Origin: Diphasiastrum complanatum
Lineage: Eukaryota > Streptophyta > Lycopodiopsida > Lycopodiales > Lycopodiaceae
NCBI GenBank assembly: GCA_029204225.1
Contig: CM055113.1
Span: 31,668,383 to 31,732,382, forward strand
Reading direction: 5' to 3'
DNA: 64,000 bases
The translations under genes were made by a program, and so were the position numbers. Under the pieces are notes generated by a model. That model had not been told where the DNA came from and searched no databases. It saw nothing but the letters and a program-made list of their open reading frames with translations. Of this stretch, positions 47,062 through 58,195 are shown one piece after another; the stretch's first letter is position 1, and each line of letters starts with the position of its first letter.

Positions 47062-47813
47062 TAAGTCATGTAAAGTGGAGATAAATAAAAGTGATGAACA
47101 AAAAATGTTGCTTCTCTCTCACTATAGGATCCAATAATGGTGTGCTACCATCTCCTATGCAAGATCTTGCAACAAACTGTGAGATGATTCTCGCTAGCTA
47201 TCTCAATCTCTCCAAAACTAGATCTACTTCACATCAAATGATGGAGTATGGGCAAAGTTAGGATCAAACACTCTTAGCACGTGTGAAATACACTAAGAAA
47301 CCAAATTTGACTCAAATACAATGATATTGCATGAAACAAAATGGCTAAGATCTCAAAACAGTGCCTAGATCACATATAGATGAGATTGGTAAACATTCAA
47401 CTGTGATTTTGGATCAAACAAGCAATCTTTTGACCAAACCAAATGTGTCCACCCAGGTCTAGGTGCCCTACCTAACCCTCTTCAAAAGCTTATAACTTTT
47501 GATTGGCTCAACCAAATGGAATGAAACTGATTGCATCAAAAACTAGACAAAAATAGCTTCAAAACAAGCTATCTAGCAAGATTTTTGGATCAAACATGAA
47601 AGAGAACTCCCAAACTGAAATTGGATGTTCCTCACACGTGTCTGAGCACCTGATTCCATATAGTACCAGGTCAGACCCAATCAATGTCCTTTTGATCTCT
47701 TTTGATCCAAAATTGAACAAGATAGCTAGGAAAATGGGCCTTGACAATTTCTAGCTCAAGATTGATGAATAGTTTTCACTCAAATGGATCAAAATGCATG
47801 GTAACCTTAGGTA

Positions 47814-47826
47814 GGCTCTGATACCA
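47814..47826 (-). promoter_or_regulatory. Primer-binding site, family D
   Basis: TGGTATCAGAGCC on the minus strand, directly against the 5' LTR end at 47827; perfect match to the usual plant copia site. Confidence 0.9.
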
Positions 47827-48635
47827 TGTTGAATTTCACACGTGTGGATTGTCCACTTCATGTACTTGTGATCTCCTAAGGTGTGTAGATGCACCAAGAT
47901 CAAGACTAGATTGAGATTCAAGATCTATCTTTGATTCTATGGCAAAAACACACTACTACATGCATTCAATCACTTCCAACTCTCACTCACACGTGTGGGA
48001 AGTGTTCCAAAAGTATCCTAAGTAGAAACAAGCTGCTCTCCTCGGGTAGAGAGAGAAAAACCATCATGAGCTCTCGGGTAGAGAGAGAAAGCTAGAAATT
48101 CAATGACACTCAAAATCCACTCAATCTCAAAATCAATTAGATCCAAAAGGAGGAGTACAATGATACTAATAGATTCATGATCTACCACTATGCTTAACTA
48201 TGATTGGATCACACTTTGCCACCTCTTAATCCTATTGGACCATTGATCCATGCACCTCTAAATTCTATTGGACTATATTCAAGCACACCTCAATTTTCTA
48301 TTGGACCTCACAAGGTTCCACCTCTAAATCCTATTGGACCTCTTAAGCTTCATCAAACAAAAACATGACACTTGTCTACACTCTAATTGGCACAAGTTTG
48401 GCTCAATATTGGCATTACAAGTGGAAATGGATAATTTGCCATCTATGCCAAATTTGACCCTATCAACATCCTACACCTAAATGCTTGACTATGAAATTCT
48501 ATGAGACCCCTATATCAAACATTTTGATTTACTTTACAATTGTCCACACGTGGGAACATCCTCCACACATGTGAGATTCACTTACAAACTTCTATCATAA
48601 AAAATACCAAGCTAGATTTTTGCCAATTTCTCACA
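47827..48635 (-). repeat. 5' LTR, family D (809 bp)
   Basis: It has the same borders and length as 43563-44371 and differs by six substitutions. The target duplication GGATT follows at 48636-48640. Confidence 0.9.
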
Positions 48636-48797
48636 GGATTGTTACGATTTGAGGGCATATTACAAAACTTTTCGTTAATTTGATAACCAAACAAGTTATG
48701 ATTTTATATTACGGTTTCCATGACACCTCCTGCCCAGAGCTTTTGCATGCTGAACTGTGACGATTTCGAACTAACACTGCACAAACGAACAACGGCG

Positions 48798-49139
48798 ATG
48801 GCAACTATCCAAAAAGGCTCTCGATTCATCAAACGCATGGAGGTCAAGGGTGTCATGATTCAGGATTATCTAAAATAGTTATGGTTAGATCACTTGCAGT
48901 TCCATCTGAATAAGATCATCGAGGATGCGGCTGTGGAGTTTCTGACAAACGTCAAGAAAGAATCATACGAGCACGGGTTCACGCAAGTGCACGATGGCAT
49001 CAATATTCCGATCATGGAGTAGGTGTTCATAGACATGATCGGGTTACCCATAGATGGGGATACAATGAACGTGCCTTCCGTGAAGATGGCGGAGTATTGT
49101 GCATCAAAGGACACTTTGCAAGTAGAAGAGGGATCAAGG
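48798..49139 (+). pseudogene. Gag-like / plant transposon protein fragment
   Basis: From ATG 48798 one frame reads GSRFIKRMEVKGVMIQDYLK, TAG, LDHLQFHLNKIIEDAAVEFL, VHDGINIPIM, TAG, VFIDMIGLPIDGDT and MNVPSVKMAEYCASKDT. The pattern 'EFL.N......V.....I......I...IGLP..GDT' resembles the opening part of PF20167-type proteins, so this may be the N-terminal half of the family whose later part is at 37998-39719. Two TAG stops break it. It fuses near 49140 to copia sequence. Confidence 0.4.
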
Positions 49140-50085
49140 AGACAAGCAAGGTAATCTTACTCATGATGAAGATGGTTTGGATGTTCAAAACTCAAATGAT
49201 GATGATTTTGTGATGTCTTCATGTATGCTTGCTAATGATGGAGATCTAGATCCATGGTGGATTGATAGTGGAGCAAGTTCACACATGACTTTTCACAAAG
49301 AGTACTACACTTATTTTTTGGCATATGAAGATGACAAGAAGGTGATCTACACGGCCAATGATGGTGAGTGTGCAATCAAAGGAAGTTGGCACAATTCCTA
49401 TTTCTCTCTCTACAAATAGGAATGTTCATTTGAAAAATGTTTTGTTCATAACTTCCATTACCAAGAATTTATTTAGTGTGAGTCAATTGCTAAGTAAAGG
49501 TTTCAAAGTTGAGTTTGATGGAGGTGCTTGCATGATTAAAAGCAAGGATGTCTTGATTGCAAAATGTAAAAGGCAAAGAAAGTTGTTCAAACTAGATGCT
49601 TGTGTTATTGCTAACCAAGTTGGATGTGTGGCAAGTGAGCAAATACCTATTCAAGAGGTTTGGCATAAAAGGATGGGGCACCTCAACTTCAAGTCATTGG
49701 AGGTAATGGCTAGGAAGCAAGTTATGATTGGTCTTCCAAGTTTCTTAAGTAGCATCAATCATGTTTGTAAGTCTTGTGCTGTGTCAAAGTCACATAGACT
49801 ACCTTATGCGAGATCTACATCTAGATCTACAAAGCCTTTTCAAATTGTACATTCGGATATTCATGGAATTACTACAATTAGCAATAGTGGAGCTAAAATG
49901 TGTGTAACTTTCATTGATTATTCTAGTATATTTTATTGGACCTATCTACAAAAGAGCAAGGATGAAGTGTATGATGTCTTTGTTAAGTTCAAGAATGCAA
50001 GTTAGAACCAATTTTCCACAAGGATCAAGTGCTTGAGGAGTGACAATGGTGGAGAGTACATATCTACCAAGTTTATCCATGCGTA
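49140..50085 (+). pseudogene. Copia protease-integrase fragment
   Basis: DPWWIDSGASSHMTFHKEYY (protease, DSG intact) is followed by a frame change near 49390, then [40 protein letters not shown] .. CKSCAVSKSHRLPYARS (HHCC), FQIVHSDIHGITTISNSGAK, FIDYSSIFYWTYLQKS (DDYS changed to DYSS) and, after a TAG at about 50003, IKCLRSDNGGEYISTKF, with the integrase D..D pair present. It stops at about 50085, where minus-strand SET sequence begins. Confidence 0.8.
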
Positions 50086-50089
50086 GTAT

Positions 50090-50700
50090 CCATGCATAAT
50101 TTAGAGGGACCTCAATACTACTCAATCCAAAAAGGCCCAAATTACTAGCCTCAGAAAAGCGTTCACTAGGTATGATCATGTACATTCGACCCCAATACGT
50201 AAATGGTGTTCCATTTAATGGTAATCATGATTGGAGTGGCCAACACGAATATCTACTTTTAATGAAATGGTTGCAAGCTAGGTGGAAGAGGAAGGTCAGA
50301 GAAAAAACCTAGAATGTCTTCTGACACATCATCAGTGCATAGTAATTTGCAATTATCTTTCAAACTAGTCATATTGGGGTGGTCAAGTTTGTGGAATCCA
50401 CGTGGAGTATCGTGGAGGACTCATGTGCAACGTCTAGAATAGGTGTGGTTGGGTGGTAAGAACATTCTGGAGATTTGGTGTTGAATCACAAGGCATTGAT
50501 GAACTAATTATATCATGCAAGGGGTCATCATCAACAAGAGCATTATCTAGGACCAATGATGATCCAAAATCAATATTCATGTGATTTATCCTATCAATAA
50601 TATTCTCGATCTTTCTTGCAACTCTTTTTCTTGAAACCAGCTTATGTTCCTATTCTACAAAAGTTGAAAGAGTATCCCAATGTGGATACTAACCTATTCT
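50090..50700 (-). pseudogene. SET-gene family copy (middle part and SET start)
   Basis: Reading right to left on the minus strand: VSRKRVARKIENIIDRINHM, NIDFGSSLVLDNALVDD (about 50590-50540), then LDHPNMTSLKDNCKLL, EDILGFFSDLPLPPSLQPFH, and, after a frame change, MYMIIPSERFSE and LGLFGLSSIEVPLNYAW. These match, in the same order, the front-half copy at 10254-11303 (RNIDFGSSLALDEDLVDD) and the SET copy at 8759-9600 (SPLPPYLEALVQVF, MYMIKPSEHF, GLGLFFFTSIDVPLN). This copy therefore links the two parts into one gene. The SET core and C-terminus are missing. Confidence 0.65.
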
Positions 50701-52151
50701 AGCAATGCAACTCTTCCACTAGATTCTACGTTAATGTACCAAAAAAGATCACTCTACTGATATCTCTAAGTGTTATGAAAACATTCTTGTGAATGGCTAA
50801 TATGGCTTAAACATGGTAATACATAAAGTGATTATGTATGCCTTCAAATACACTAAGAATGAGACACTTGTATACAAATGGGAACCATGTTCTAGTGGAT
50901 TCAAATGGAAATGAAAAAATAAACTTACATAGAAATGGAATTGTACTGAGAAGATACAATTATGCCAATGGAATGATGTGTTAATTGACAACTACGTCAT
51001 TAGACTGGGAAATAAAGGCAGGTATGTGGGATACCCATGGGTTTCTCATGTTCTTCCACATGGTGTAATTGATATTTGTGTTATTACGATTTACAATTTA
51101 TGAAAAGACTAGCGAGACTTGGTAAATTAAATTATTTCCAGTCTTTCAAGAATACATTTTGGTAGATAGATGATATTTGCTTTATCAATAATCCAGATGC
51201 TTTTCTATTTTTAGATAGGGAACAGCCATGTACCAATGATAACCATGTCTAGAGTTACCACTTGAATACTTAACTATCAAGAATGAAGGTGCCAAGGAAA
51301 AATTTGTGAATTTTTTTTATATATTACTACTACTTTTGATCTTGTTTCGGGGACTTTTCACATGAAAAAGTACGATAAGAGAAAGGAGTTGTCCTTTCCC
51401 TACCTCTAGTTAATACACCTCAAAACAAATTTAGAGTCAACAAATTATCTTAACATGTGGGAAAGCCCAATCCAAGTAAGCTACACCACCCCAACATGTA
51501 TGGTCCAGTGCTTCAAAACAATGCGATATATGCCTTGACAATTTTTAATTTGAGTAAATGGTGAATTCAAGTTGATGTTGCCGATTTGTGCAGTGTATCT
51601 AATTCAATCTTAAGATATTGAAATGCATTTATAAATCATATGATTTCAAAGGCAAGAATAACTATTGCTTGGAGTTTATGGATCATCGTCAATGTTACTC
51701 TACAACATTTGCAAAAATAATATTATGGAAGCTTCAAAAAAAAAATTTGAACATTTGATCAATTCTTGTCATAGTTGTGGATAACAAGGTTTCTAACTTT
51801 CTTTTTCATATTTCACTTAGCACATTGGCATGTTGTCTTTGAAGGCTAAATTCTAGCTATTTCACTTAGCAAGTTGGCATGCTATGTTTGAAGCTGCAAA
51901 AAAATTGTGAAATAATGTTAATACTCAAAATTTGATTCTTAAATGTGTCAAAATCCCTTTTCTAATTTATGATTGGAAATTTTAAACCTACCAAACCTGT
52001 AATGTATCCACAAAAACGTGATGTGATATCTTAAAAGTAGATATTGTTCATGATAGTGATTCATTGATACATGAATTATCACATAAACCTCTAGCACTTG
52101 CAGTATCAAATAGACTATATAATTTATTTTACATGAGAAAGTTGAACGATT
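50701..52151. other. No feature recognised
   Basis: AT-rich sequence without a convincing coding frame, repeat array or element terminus. A short near-duplication (CACTTAGCACATTGGCATG / CACTTAGCAAGTTGGCATG, about 51815 and 51862) is the only pattern seen. Confidence 0.45.
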
Positions 52152-52694
52152 GTGAATGATTCACATGATAAAGTGGCTCACGCTATGGAGTCCAAGCTTT
52201 TTGTGGTATGTGCAACAAACGGAAGGATGCATCACCAAGAGGAAGGAAAACAAGGACACCCAACGTTACCACACATACGGAACGTTGGAGTTTCACAATT
52301 TTATTGCCTAGCTATGCAAACAGCGCAAGAGTTGTTCCTCAATAAACACTACACCGTGATCACCACAACATGGCTGAAATAAGTGATGCTGACCAAAACC
52401 ACACCCAGGTTGGTGGACAATGTCATGGAAAACCGCCAGCACTTGTTGCTCAAACTATTACAATAGGGACCAACCATAGTGGCAACAGGATCAGAAAAGT
52501 TGCGCATTTCACCAACACTGGTGATTGCGACCGCAGTTATAGGGACATCTGACAAAGTGTTGGTAATTGACAAGCAGGGAAGGGTCCAGTTGGAAAGCGA
52601 TTTTTTACTAATGCATACATTTGAGGACCGTGACATCGACAACGACAACAAACAAAGGAAATCCAAGAAGAATATGAAGTGGACACACAAATGA
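52152..52694 (+). other. Unassigned coding-like stretches
   Basis: Short overlapping open stretches on the plus strand, including MATGSEKLRISPTLVIATAV and DRDIDNDNKQRKSKKNMK at 52479-52694, have no recognised domain. The composition after 52560 (acidic/basic, Lys-rich end) is plausible for protein but not conclusive. Confidence 0.2.
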
Positions 52695-52716
52695 ACTCAG
52701 TGGAACTCGTTTTTTC

Positions 52717-53037
52717 TTGCCTGTCGAAAGAGTGTCTAGCTCCGAAAGCAAATCCCCATCAATAATTTTCAAAATTCCTGAGAACTTTGTGGAATCACCT
52801 TTTGATCTTCCGCAACACTTCAAATATTTCACGCTAGACGATGTTGTTATTCAACTACCACAACCAAAGCGGGAGCCTACCCAGGTCTCCCCATCTTTTG
52901 AAGGACTTGCTAAGATAGTCCCACTCAATCTTAAGAATCCTGATGAAGACATGGATCATTTTGTGCATGTCAGAGACGAGCACTCAACTGAGACTTCCAA
53001 TCAGACCTCGACTGAGCCGAGTGCTCCCCCTATCTGA
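52717..53037 (+). other. Unidentified ORF leading into a repeat field
   Basis: An open frame of 106 codons: RVSSSESKSPSIIFKIPENF, DLPQHFKYFTLDDVVIQLPQ and a Ser/Thr/Glu-rich tail (STETSNQTSTEPSAPP). The tail coincides with the start of the CGACCGAG repeats. No family recognised. Confidence 0.25.
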
Positions 53038-53400
53038 CCAAGTGATCCTCAATGTCTCGACCGAGTCTCCAAGTTAGGTCTCGATCGACGAGCCGAGTCT
53101 CACAGCTCGATCGAATCGAGTCTCACATCTTGACCAAGCCGAGTCTAAATTCTCAACCAAGTCTTCAACATCAGATCTCGACCGAGCCAAGTCCACATCT
53201 CACATGACTCTGCTTCGATCTCGATTGAGCCGAGTGCTGAAACTTCACCAAGACTTCTGATTCAATGTCAACGAAGCGGAGTACTGGATGTCGACCGAGT
53301 CCTTCCACTTAAAATCTCAATCGAGTCAAGCTGAATCCAATTTCGACCAAGCCGGTCTTTTCAAAAATTCTCGACTGAGCTAAGTCACTACCCAACGACT
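52985..53400. repeat. Degenerate repeat field, (TCTCGACCGAGCCGAGTC)-like
   Basis: About a dozen and a half variants of CTCGACYGAGYCGAGT occur in both spaced and adjacent form (for example CTCGACTGAGCCGAGTG near 53010, GATCGACGAGCCGAGTC near 53082, CTCGACCGAGCCAAGTCC near 53178, CTCGATTGAGCCGAGTGC near 53220, TGTCGACCGAGTCC near 53291). The unit is nearly self-complementary. Confidence 0.7.
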
Positions 53401-53832
53401 ATAAAGTGCCCAAAATTGACTTCATTTGTACCTCAACGACGTGCAAACTCGTTTATGTTCCTAGTAACAACCAATCTATGTTTCTATCGATCTTCATGCT
53501 TCCATGCTTGATTTTGGTGCCCTTTAGTTCATTGCATCTGCGTTCCATCACTACATCACATTCTTGAGCGCCATTACCAATCATCAAGCACAGCAAACGA
53601 GTGCCATCAACAACCATTTAAAAAACCTAACTGCCAAAAATCTACTAGGGTGTGAACTTTTTTGACATATCTTTTTGCACAAAGACACGTTGAGAGATAA
53701 TGTTGTTGGAGCACACATCAGTGCTCTAGTTCACTATAGTGGAGGAAATTTGTACTTCAAGAAGTTCCATCTTTCATTACACCTCACAACTGGACCGAGC
53801 CATCTCAAATGATTGTGTTGAGTTGGATGCCA
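53401..53832. other. No feature recognised
   Basis: Non-coding by inspection; it joins the repeat field to the inverted gag fragment. Confidence 0.4.
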
Positions 53833-54714
53833 TTAAGGATGATTCTTCATCCTCCTCCTATTGATGTGCAATATTGCTTTGTTTGTCTTCCTATGCCTTT
53901 TTCTTCTTGAAACATTTTGATGCAAAGTGCCCATTATTTCCACAAAAGAAACACTTCTACTTTGTCTTGGCAATCTTCTTCTTGTCTGTTGAACTTGATG
54001 GTGAATCCTCCTCCTTGGCCTCCTTTTGATGATTCTTCTTGTCTCCATTCGTCTTCTTCTTTCCTTTGAATGAGAAATTTGCTTTCTCATCTCCATCCTG
54101 CAATGACAAGGAGTGCGTCCTAGCCTTTGTGTGGAGCATCCTACACTCTTCAGCTACAAGCACACTATGCAATTTATCGATTGTAGGAAAGGTGTCTTGG
54201 ATGGCAAAGGTTTGGACCAAGTTTGTAAATTCATCAACTAGACCATTTAGGATCACTTGGACAAGTTCACTATCATGAATCTTCTCTCCAATAGAAGCTA
54301 ACTCTCTATTAAGAGACTTGATTCTATGCACATAATCTTGTGCATTTTCCTCACTTCTTCTCATGCTTTGCAAAATTTGATTCCTTATCATGAGATTTCT
54401 AGAAGTCTTATTAGATTGATAGATGGATTTCAATAAATCCCATGCATCTTTAGTTGTTGTACAAGAAGATGATTCTTTCAAAATATCATTACTAACATTT
54501 ATTTTAATCCAATGAAGTGCTAGCCTAGCTTTCTTCTTGTATCTAATCAACTCTTGTGCACCAAGAGGTTCATCCTCTTCTTCAATCACAAATTCAAAAA
54601 GGTCTTTGGAGCACCATTAGTGACTCCATCCTTACTTTCCAAATGGAATAATTTGTAGAATTTAACCTTTCACTAGGTTCTAGAAGAAAAACACCAATTG
54701 TTCCCATTATCTAA
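53833..54714 (-). pseudogene. Copia gag fragment in inverted orientation
   Basis: From ATG 54714 (minus): MGTIGVFLLEPSERLNSTNY, SIWKVRMESLMVLQ, a one-base insertion near 54605 that shifts frame, then EEEDEPLGAQELIRYKKKAR .. HSLSLQDGDEKANFSFKGKK, to about 53957, followed by the zinc knuckle region in another frame (CFFCGNNGHFASKCFK-like). It is a close relative of the gag at 56150 but points the other way, and its LTR is missing: the plus-strand LTR of the neighbouring element starts at 54997. Confidence 0.85.
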
Positions 54715-54996
54715 TAAAATTCTACAACAAAAAATGCACAAAAATTGTTTTGATTGATTCTAGAAACTCACAGAGGTCTCTCTTGTAGTGATTCTCTCAA
54801 ATTTGGTTTTTATCTCACTCAATGGACTTCTAACCATGGTTCTAGCACTTCCTCACAAAGATGAAATGAAAACGAGATGAGATCCAATCAATCTAGAATC
54901 AAATCAAGTCAATTTTGACTATTTTTGGACAAGAAATGGCTAAAAACACGGAAAGGCTTTTGGAGGAGCTTCATGTGATCAAGGATGAAGACATTC

Positions 54997-55517
54997 CTTG
55001 TAGGATCTAGACCATGATTTATGATGAGATTTGTACCTACCATGCACCTACCAAGCATGACTCTTGGATCTAGGCTAGGGTTTTCACATTAGGGCAAGAA
55101 AGTGGAGTCTACTTCCTTAGTACATGCTGGATTTTCACCTAACTTTGCAAAGGAAGTGTGTTTTACTATGTATTCCCATTCTCCATAGTGAGAAGATAGA
55201 AACTTTTTGGAGCCTCAAGGAGAAACTCGAGTTTCCTCTCATTGTATGGCGATTACTCTATTTTTCCAATGAAACCCAGCTTTGGCACTTTGTAAACATT
55301 GTCTACAGGCCGTACTACAGCCTTATTTCCACATGTGTGGAGTTGGATTATACTAATTGATCAATGCTTTGATTGTCTCTACTTGTTTCCTATCAAGCTG
55401 CTAAACTAAATCTTGTTTTCTGATGACTAGTTTCTGATAGATTGTTTAACAAGCATACAATCACCTTGTGGATCATTCAAAGATCCATTTATGGCCCTTA
55501 GTACTGTACTTTTCACA
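54997..55517 (+). repeat. 5' LTR (truncated at its left end) of the 55-60.7 kb copia
   Basis: It begins at TTGTAGGATCTAGACC, about 170 bp into the corresponding 3' LTR (60216), and ends TACTTTTCACA at 55517, directly before the primer site. I count about ten differences from 60216-60738 over some 520 bp. The missing first 170 bp were lost at the junction with the inverted gag sequence. Confidence 0.85.
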
Positions 55518-55530
55518 TGGTATCAGAGCC
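55518..55530 (+). promoter_or_regulatory. Primer-binding site
   Basis: TGGTATCAGAGCC directly follows the LTR end CACA. The leader from here to the gag ATG at 56150 is about 620 bases and has no other recognised feature. Confidence 0.9.
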
Positions 55531-56149
55531 AAGTACAAGGCCATTGATCTGTATTTGAATCTAATCCAGTTTCAGCAGGTTTTGGTGCAAAAAGCTAGTA
55601 TTGGAAGGGCGAGCTGGTATCCAGGTTTTGGTGAGGGGACTGATCCCAAACTTTTTCAGGATCAAAATCCATACTGTTCACACATGTGGGCATCTCTGAA
55701 CCAGCATTTAATAACCCATATTCATTGGATCATAGAAAATTCATCTGGTATCAGTTTGATGTAATTTTTTGGTGCAAATCCTAGGATAAGCTACCAAGAT
55801 CACTTGCCATTGATTAGTTTTGAATTTGTTTCATGAAAACTAATTAATCTAGGCTGATTTCAGACCTTCTTAAAGTGGAAACCAGGTCTTGAAAGTACAT
55901 CAAAGTGAATGAGAGAGAGAGAGTCAATTTTTTGTCCAAGAATAGCCAAGATTGGCAAGATTTGCTTGAGTGTAGTTTTCATCTCATCTTATCTTCATTC
56001 CAGCTTGTGAGGGAGTGATAGAACTGTGATTACAAATCCATTTGTTGGATTAGAAGTCAACATTTGAGTGAAACACTGCAAGTTAGAAACATTTGTGAGT
56101 TTCAGGTACAAACAAATCTATATCTTGTGTGTAGAATCTTGCTAATAAG

Positions 56150-58192
56150 ATGGGATCAGTGGGAGCCTACCTTCTAGAAACTAGTGAGAGGTTAAATTCT
56201 ACCAATTATGCTATTTGGAAAGTGAGGATGGAGTCACTAATGGTGATCCAGGATCTTTATGAGTTTCTAATAGATGATGAAGATGAACCTCTAGGTGCAC
56301 AGGAATTAATGAGATACAAGAAGAGGTCTAGGCTTGCACTTCACTGTATTAAGGTGAATGTAAGCAATGATCTTTATAGGGAAGTATCATCATGTAAGAG
56401 TGCTAAAGAGGCTTGGGAATCTTTAAAATCTATCTATGAGTCTAGTAACACTTCGAGGGTTCTCATGCTTAGGAATCAGATTCTACAAAGCATGAAGAGG
56501 AGTGATGAGAGTGCACAAGATTATGTGCTAAGAATCAAGTCTCTTAATAGGGATTTAGCTTCCGTTGGAGAGAAGATTCAAGATAGTGAGCTTGTTCAGA
56601 TTGTCCTAAATGGTCTAGGGAGTGGCTTTACAAATTTGGTCCAAAGCTTTGCAATCCAAGACACTTTGCCTACTATAGAAAAGCTACACAGTGTATTAGT
56701 AGCTGAAGAGTGTAGGATGTTGCATACCAATGCAAGAATGAATGCTATTTCTCTGCAAGATGGGGATGAGAAAGCTAATTTCTCATTCAAAAGAAAGAAA
56801 AAGACCAATGGCAAGAAGAAGCACTTCAAGGAGACCAAGGAGGAGGATGAGGCTTCAAGCTCAAAGGGCAAGATCAAAGACAAGTCCAAGTACAAATGTT
56901 TTTTCTGTGAAAAGAAAGGACATTTTGCATCAGAATGTCTCAAGAAGAAGAAGGCACAAGAGAGCAAACAAAGCAACATTGCACATCAGGAGGAAGAGGA
57001 GGATGAAGAGTCATCCTTGATGGTTTCCAACAAACCACCATCATCCAAGAGCAACACCAATGATTCTTGGTGGATTGATAGTGGGGCAAGTTCCCACATG
57101 ACATATCAAAAGGACATATTATCCACCTTACTTTCTTACAATGACTTACATAGATCAATCTATACTGCAAGTAGTCAAGAATGTAAGATAAGTGGAATAG
57201 GAACAATTCCCTTGTATGTGGGATCATCCAAAAGGATGAATCTAGATAATGTTCTTTATGTTCCTAAGTTAACCAAGAATTTGCTTAGTGTTGGCCAATT
57301 AATGGATAATGGCCTAGATGTACAATTTAAGCATGGAGTTTGTTCCATCCTTAGAAATGATGAATGTATAGCCAAAGGCTTTAAGCAAGGTAGATTGTTT
57401 AAGCTTGATGCTAATATTGCAGTGGAGAGTGTTAACTTGGCAAAGGTGGAACTATCAAAGGTGGAACTGTGGCACAAAAGGTTGGGCCACCCCAACTACA
57501 AAGCCATGGAATCTATGGCTACAAAGGAACTTGCAGTTGGACTCCCCAAGCATTTGTCAAAGTGTGGGAAGAGATGTGAAGCATGCAGCCTCTCAAAGGC
57601 TCACAAACTACCCTTCTCAAGTTCTACATCAAGATCAAACTCTCCTCTTGAACTCATCCATTCGGATGTTCATAGTTTTTTACATGAGTCTAATGGTGGT
57701 GCCAAGTACTATGTAATTTTCATTGATGACTATTCTAGATTTTGTTGGATGTACCTCTTGTCTAGCAAATCAATGGTGTTTGATTCTTTTGTAAAGTTCA
57801 AGACTTTGGTAGAAAATCAACTTAGTACCAAGATTAAGGTATTAAGGAGTGATAATGGAGGTGAATATATTCCCAATAAGTTGATTGACTTTTGTAGTTC
57901 TAATGGCATAAAGAGGGAGTTGTCATGTCCATACACCCCTCAACAAAATGGAGTGAGTGAGAGAAGAAATAGATCTCTTTGTGAGTGTGCTAAGGCCTTA
58001 AGGCTAGATGCTTCTCTATCCAAACCATTTTGGGGTGAAGCAATAACTTGTGCTAACTATTTGTGCAATAGATTGCCAAACCAAGCCATTGGAGGAATTA
58101 CACCATTTGAAGCTCTATTTGGAGAGAAGCCCAATCTCAAAGATCTCAAAGTTTTTGGATCCACTTGCTATGTACACCAATCCTTGGATTAG
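56150..58192 (+). CDS. Copia gag-protease-integrase (680 codons, open)
   Basis: Gag occupies residues 1-245 (LLETSERLNSTNYAIWKVRM at the start). A zinc knuckle CFFCEKKGHFASEC lies near residue 250, the protease site SWWIDSGASSHMTY near 305, VLYVPKLTKNLLSVGQLMDN near 370, the integrase HHCC domain LWHKRLGHPNYKAMES .. CEACSLSKAHKLPFSS at about 440-490, and the core with all three acidic residues visible: HSDVHSF, LRSDNGGEY and NGVSERRNR. The integrase C-terminus GITPFEALFGEKPNLKDLKV leads to a TAG at 58190-58192; the same frame then continues KDDATSIKGIFVGYGENSKG, so the stop is premature. This is the best-preserved coding sequence in the window. Confidence 0.9.
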   Translation: MGSVGAYLLETSERLNSTNYAIWKVRMESLMVIQDLYEFLIDDEDEPLGAQELMRYKKRSRLALHCIKVNVSNDLYREVSSCKSAKEAWESLKSIYESSNTSRVLMLRNQILQSMKRSDESAQDYVLRIKSLNRDLASVGEKIQDSELVQIVLNGLGSGFTNLVQSFAIQDTLPTIEKLHSVLVAEECRMLHTNARMNAISLQDGDEKANFSFKRKKKTNGKKKHFKETKEEDEASSSKGKIKDKSKYKCFFCEKKGHFASECLKKKKAQESKQSNIAHQEEEEDEESSLMVSNKPPSSKSNTNDSWWIDSGASSHMTYQKDILSTLLSYNDLHRSIYTASSQECKISGIGTIPLYVGSSKRMNLDNVLYVPKLTKNLLSVGQLMDNGLDVQFKHGVCSILRNDECIAKGFKQGRLFKLDANIAVESVNLAKVELSKVELWHKRLGHPNYKAMESMATKELAVGLPKHLSKCGKRCEACSLSKAHKLPFSSSTSRSNSPLELIHSDVHSFLHESNGGAKYYVIFIDDYSRFCWMYLLSSKSMVFDSFVKFKTLVENQLSTKIKVLRSDNGGEYIPNKLIDFCSSNGIKRELSCPYTPQQNGVSERRNRSLCECAKALRLDASLSKPFWGEAITCANYLCNRLPNQAIGGITPFEALFGEKPNLKDLKVFGSTCYVHQSLD

Positions 58193-58195
58193 AGA

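Larger units (their letters stand above)
43558..48640 (-). mobile_element. Young, complete, deletion-derivative copia element with TSD (family D)
   Basis: The element spans 43563-48635 and is flanked by GGATT at 43558-43562 and 48636-48640, a perfect 5-bp target-site duplication. Its two 809-bp LTRs differ at only six positions that I can see. On the minus strand it has a primer-binding site (TGGTATCAGAGCC, 47826-47814), a ~750-bp leader, gag-protease (47061-45814), a mosaic of integrase and possibly RT scraps (45813-44881), a ~500-bp non-coding part and a purine tract TTTTTTGAGGAGGAG before the 3' LTR. RT, RNase H and most of integrase are missing, so it must have moved with enzymes supplied by another element. 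Confidence 0.9.

Noticed and set aside
52349..52690. Minus-strand open frame with hydrophobic N-terminus as a secreted protein
   Set aside because: It is opposite an equally open plus-strand stretch, has no homologue or signal beyond a hydrophobic start, and no context supports it.
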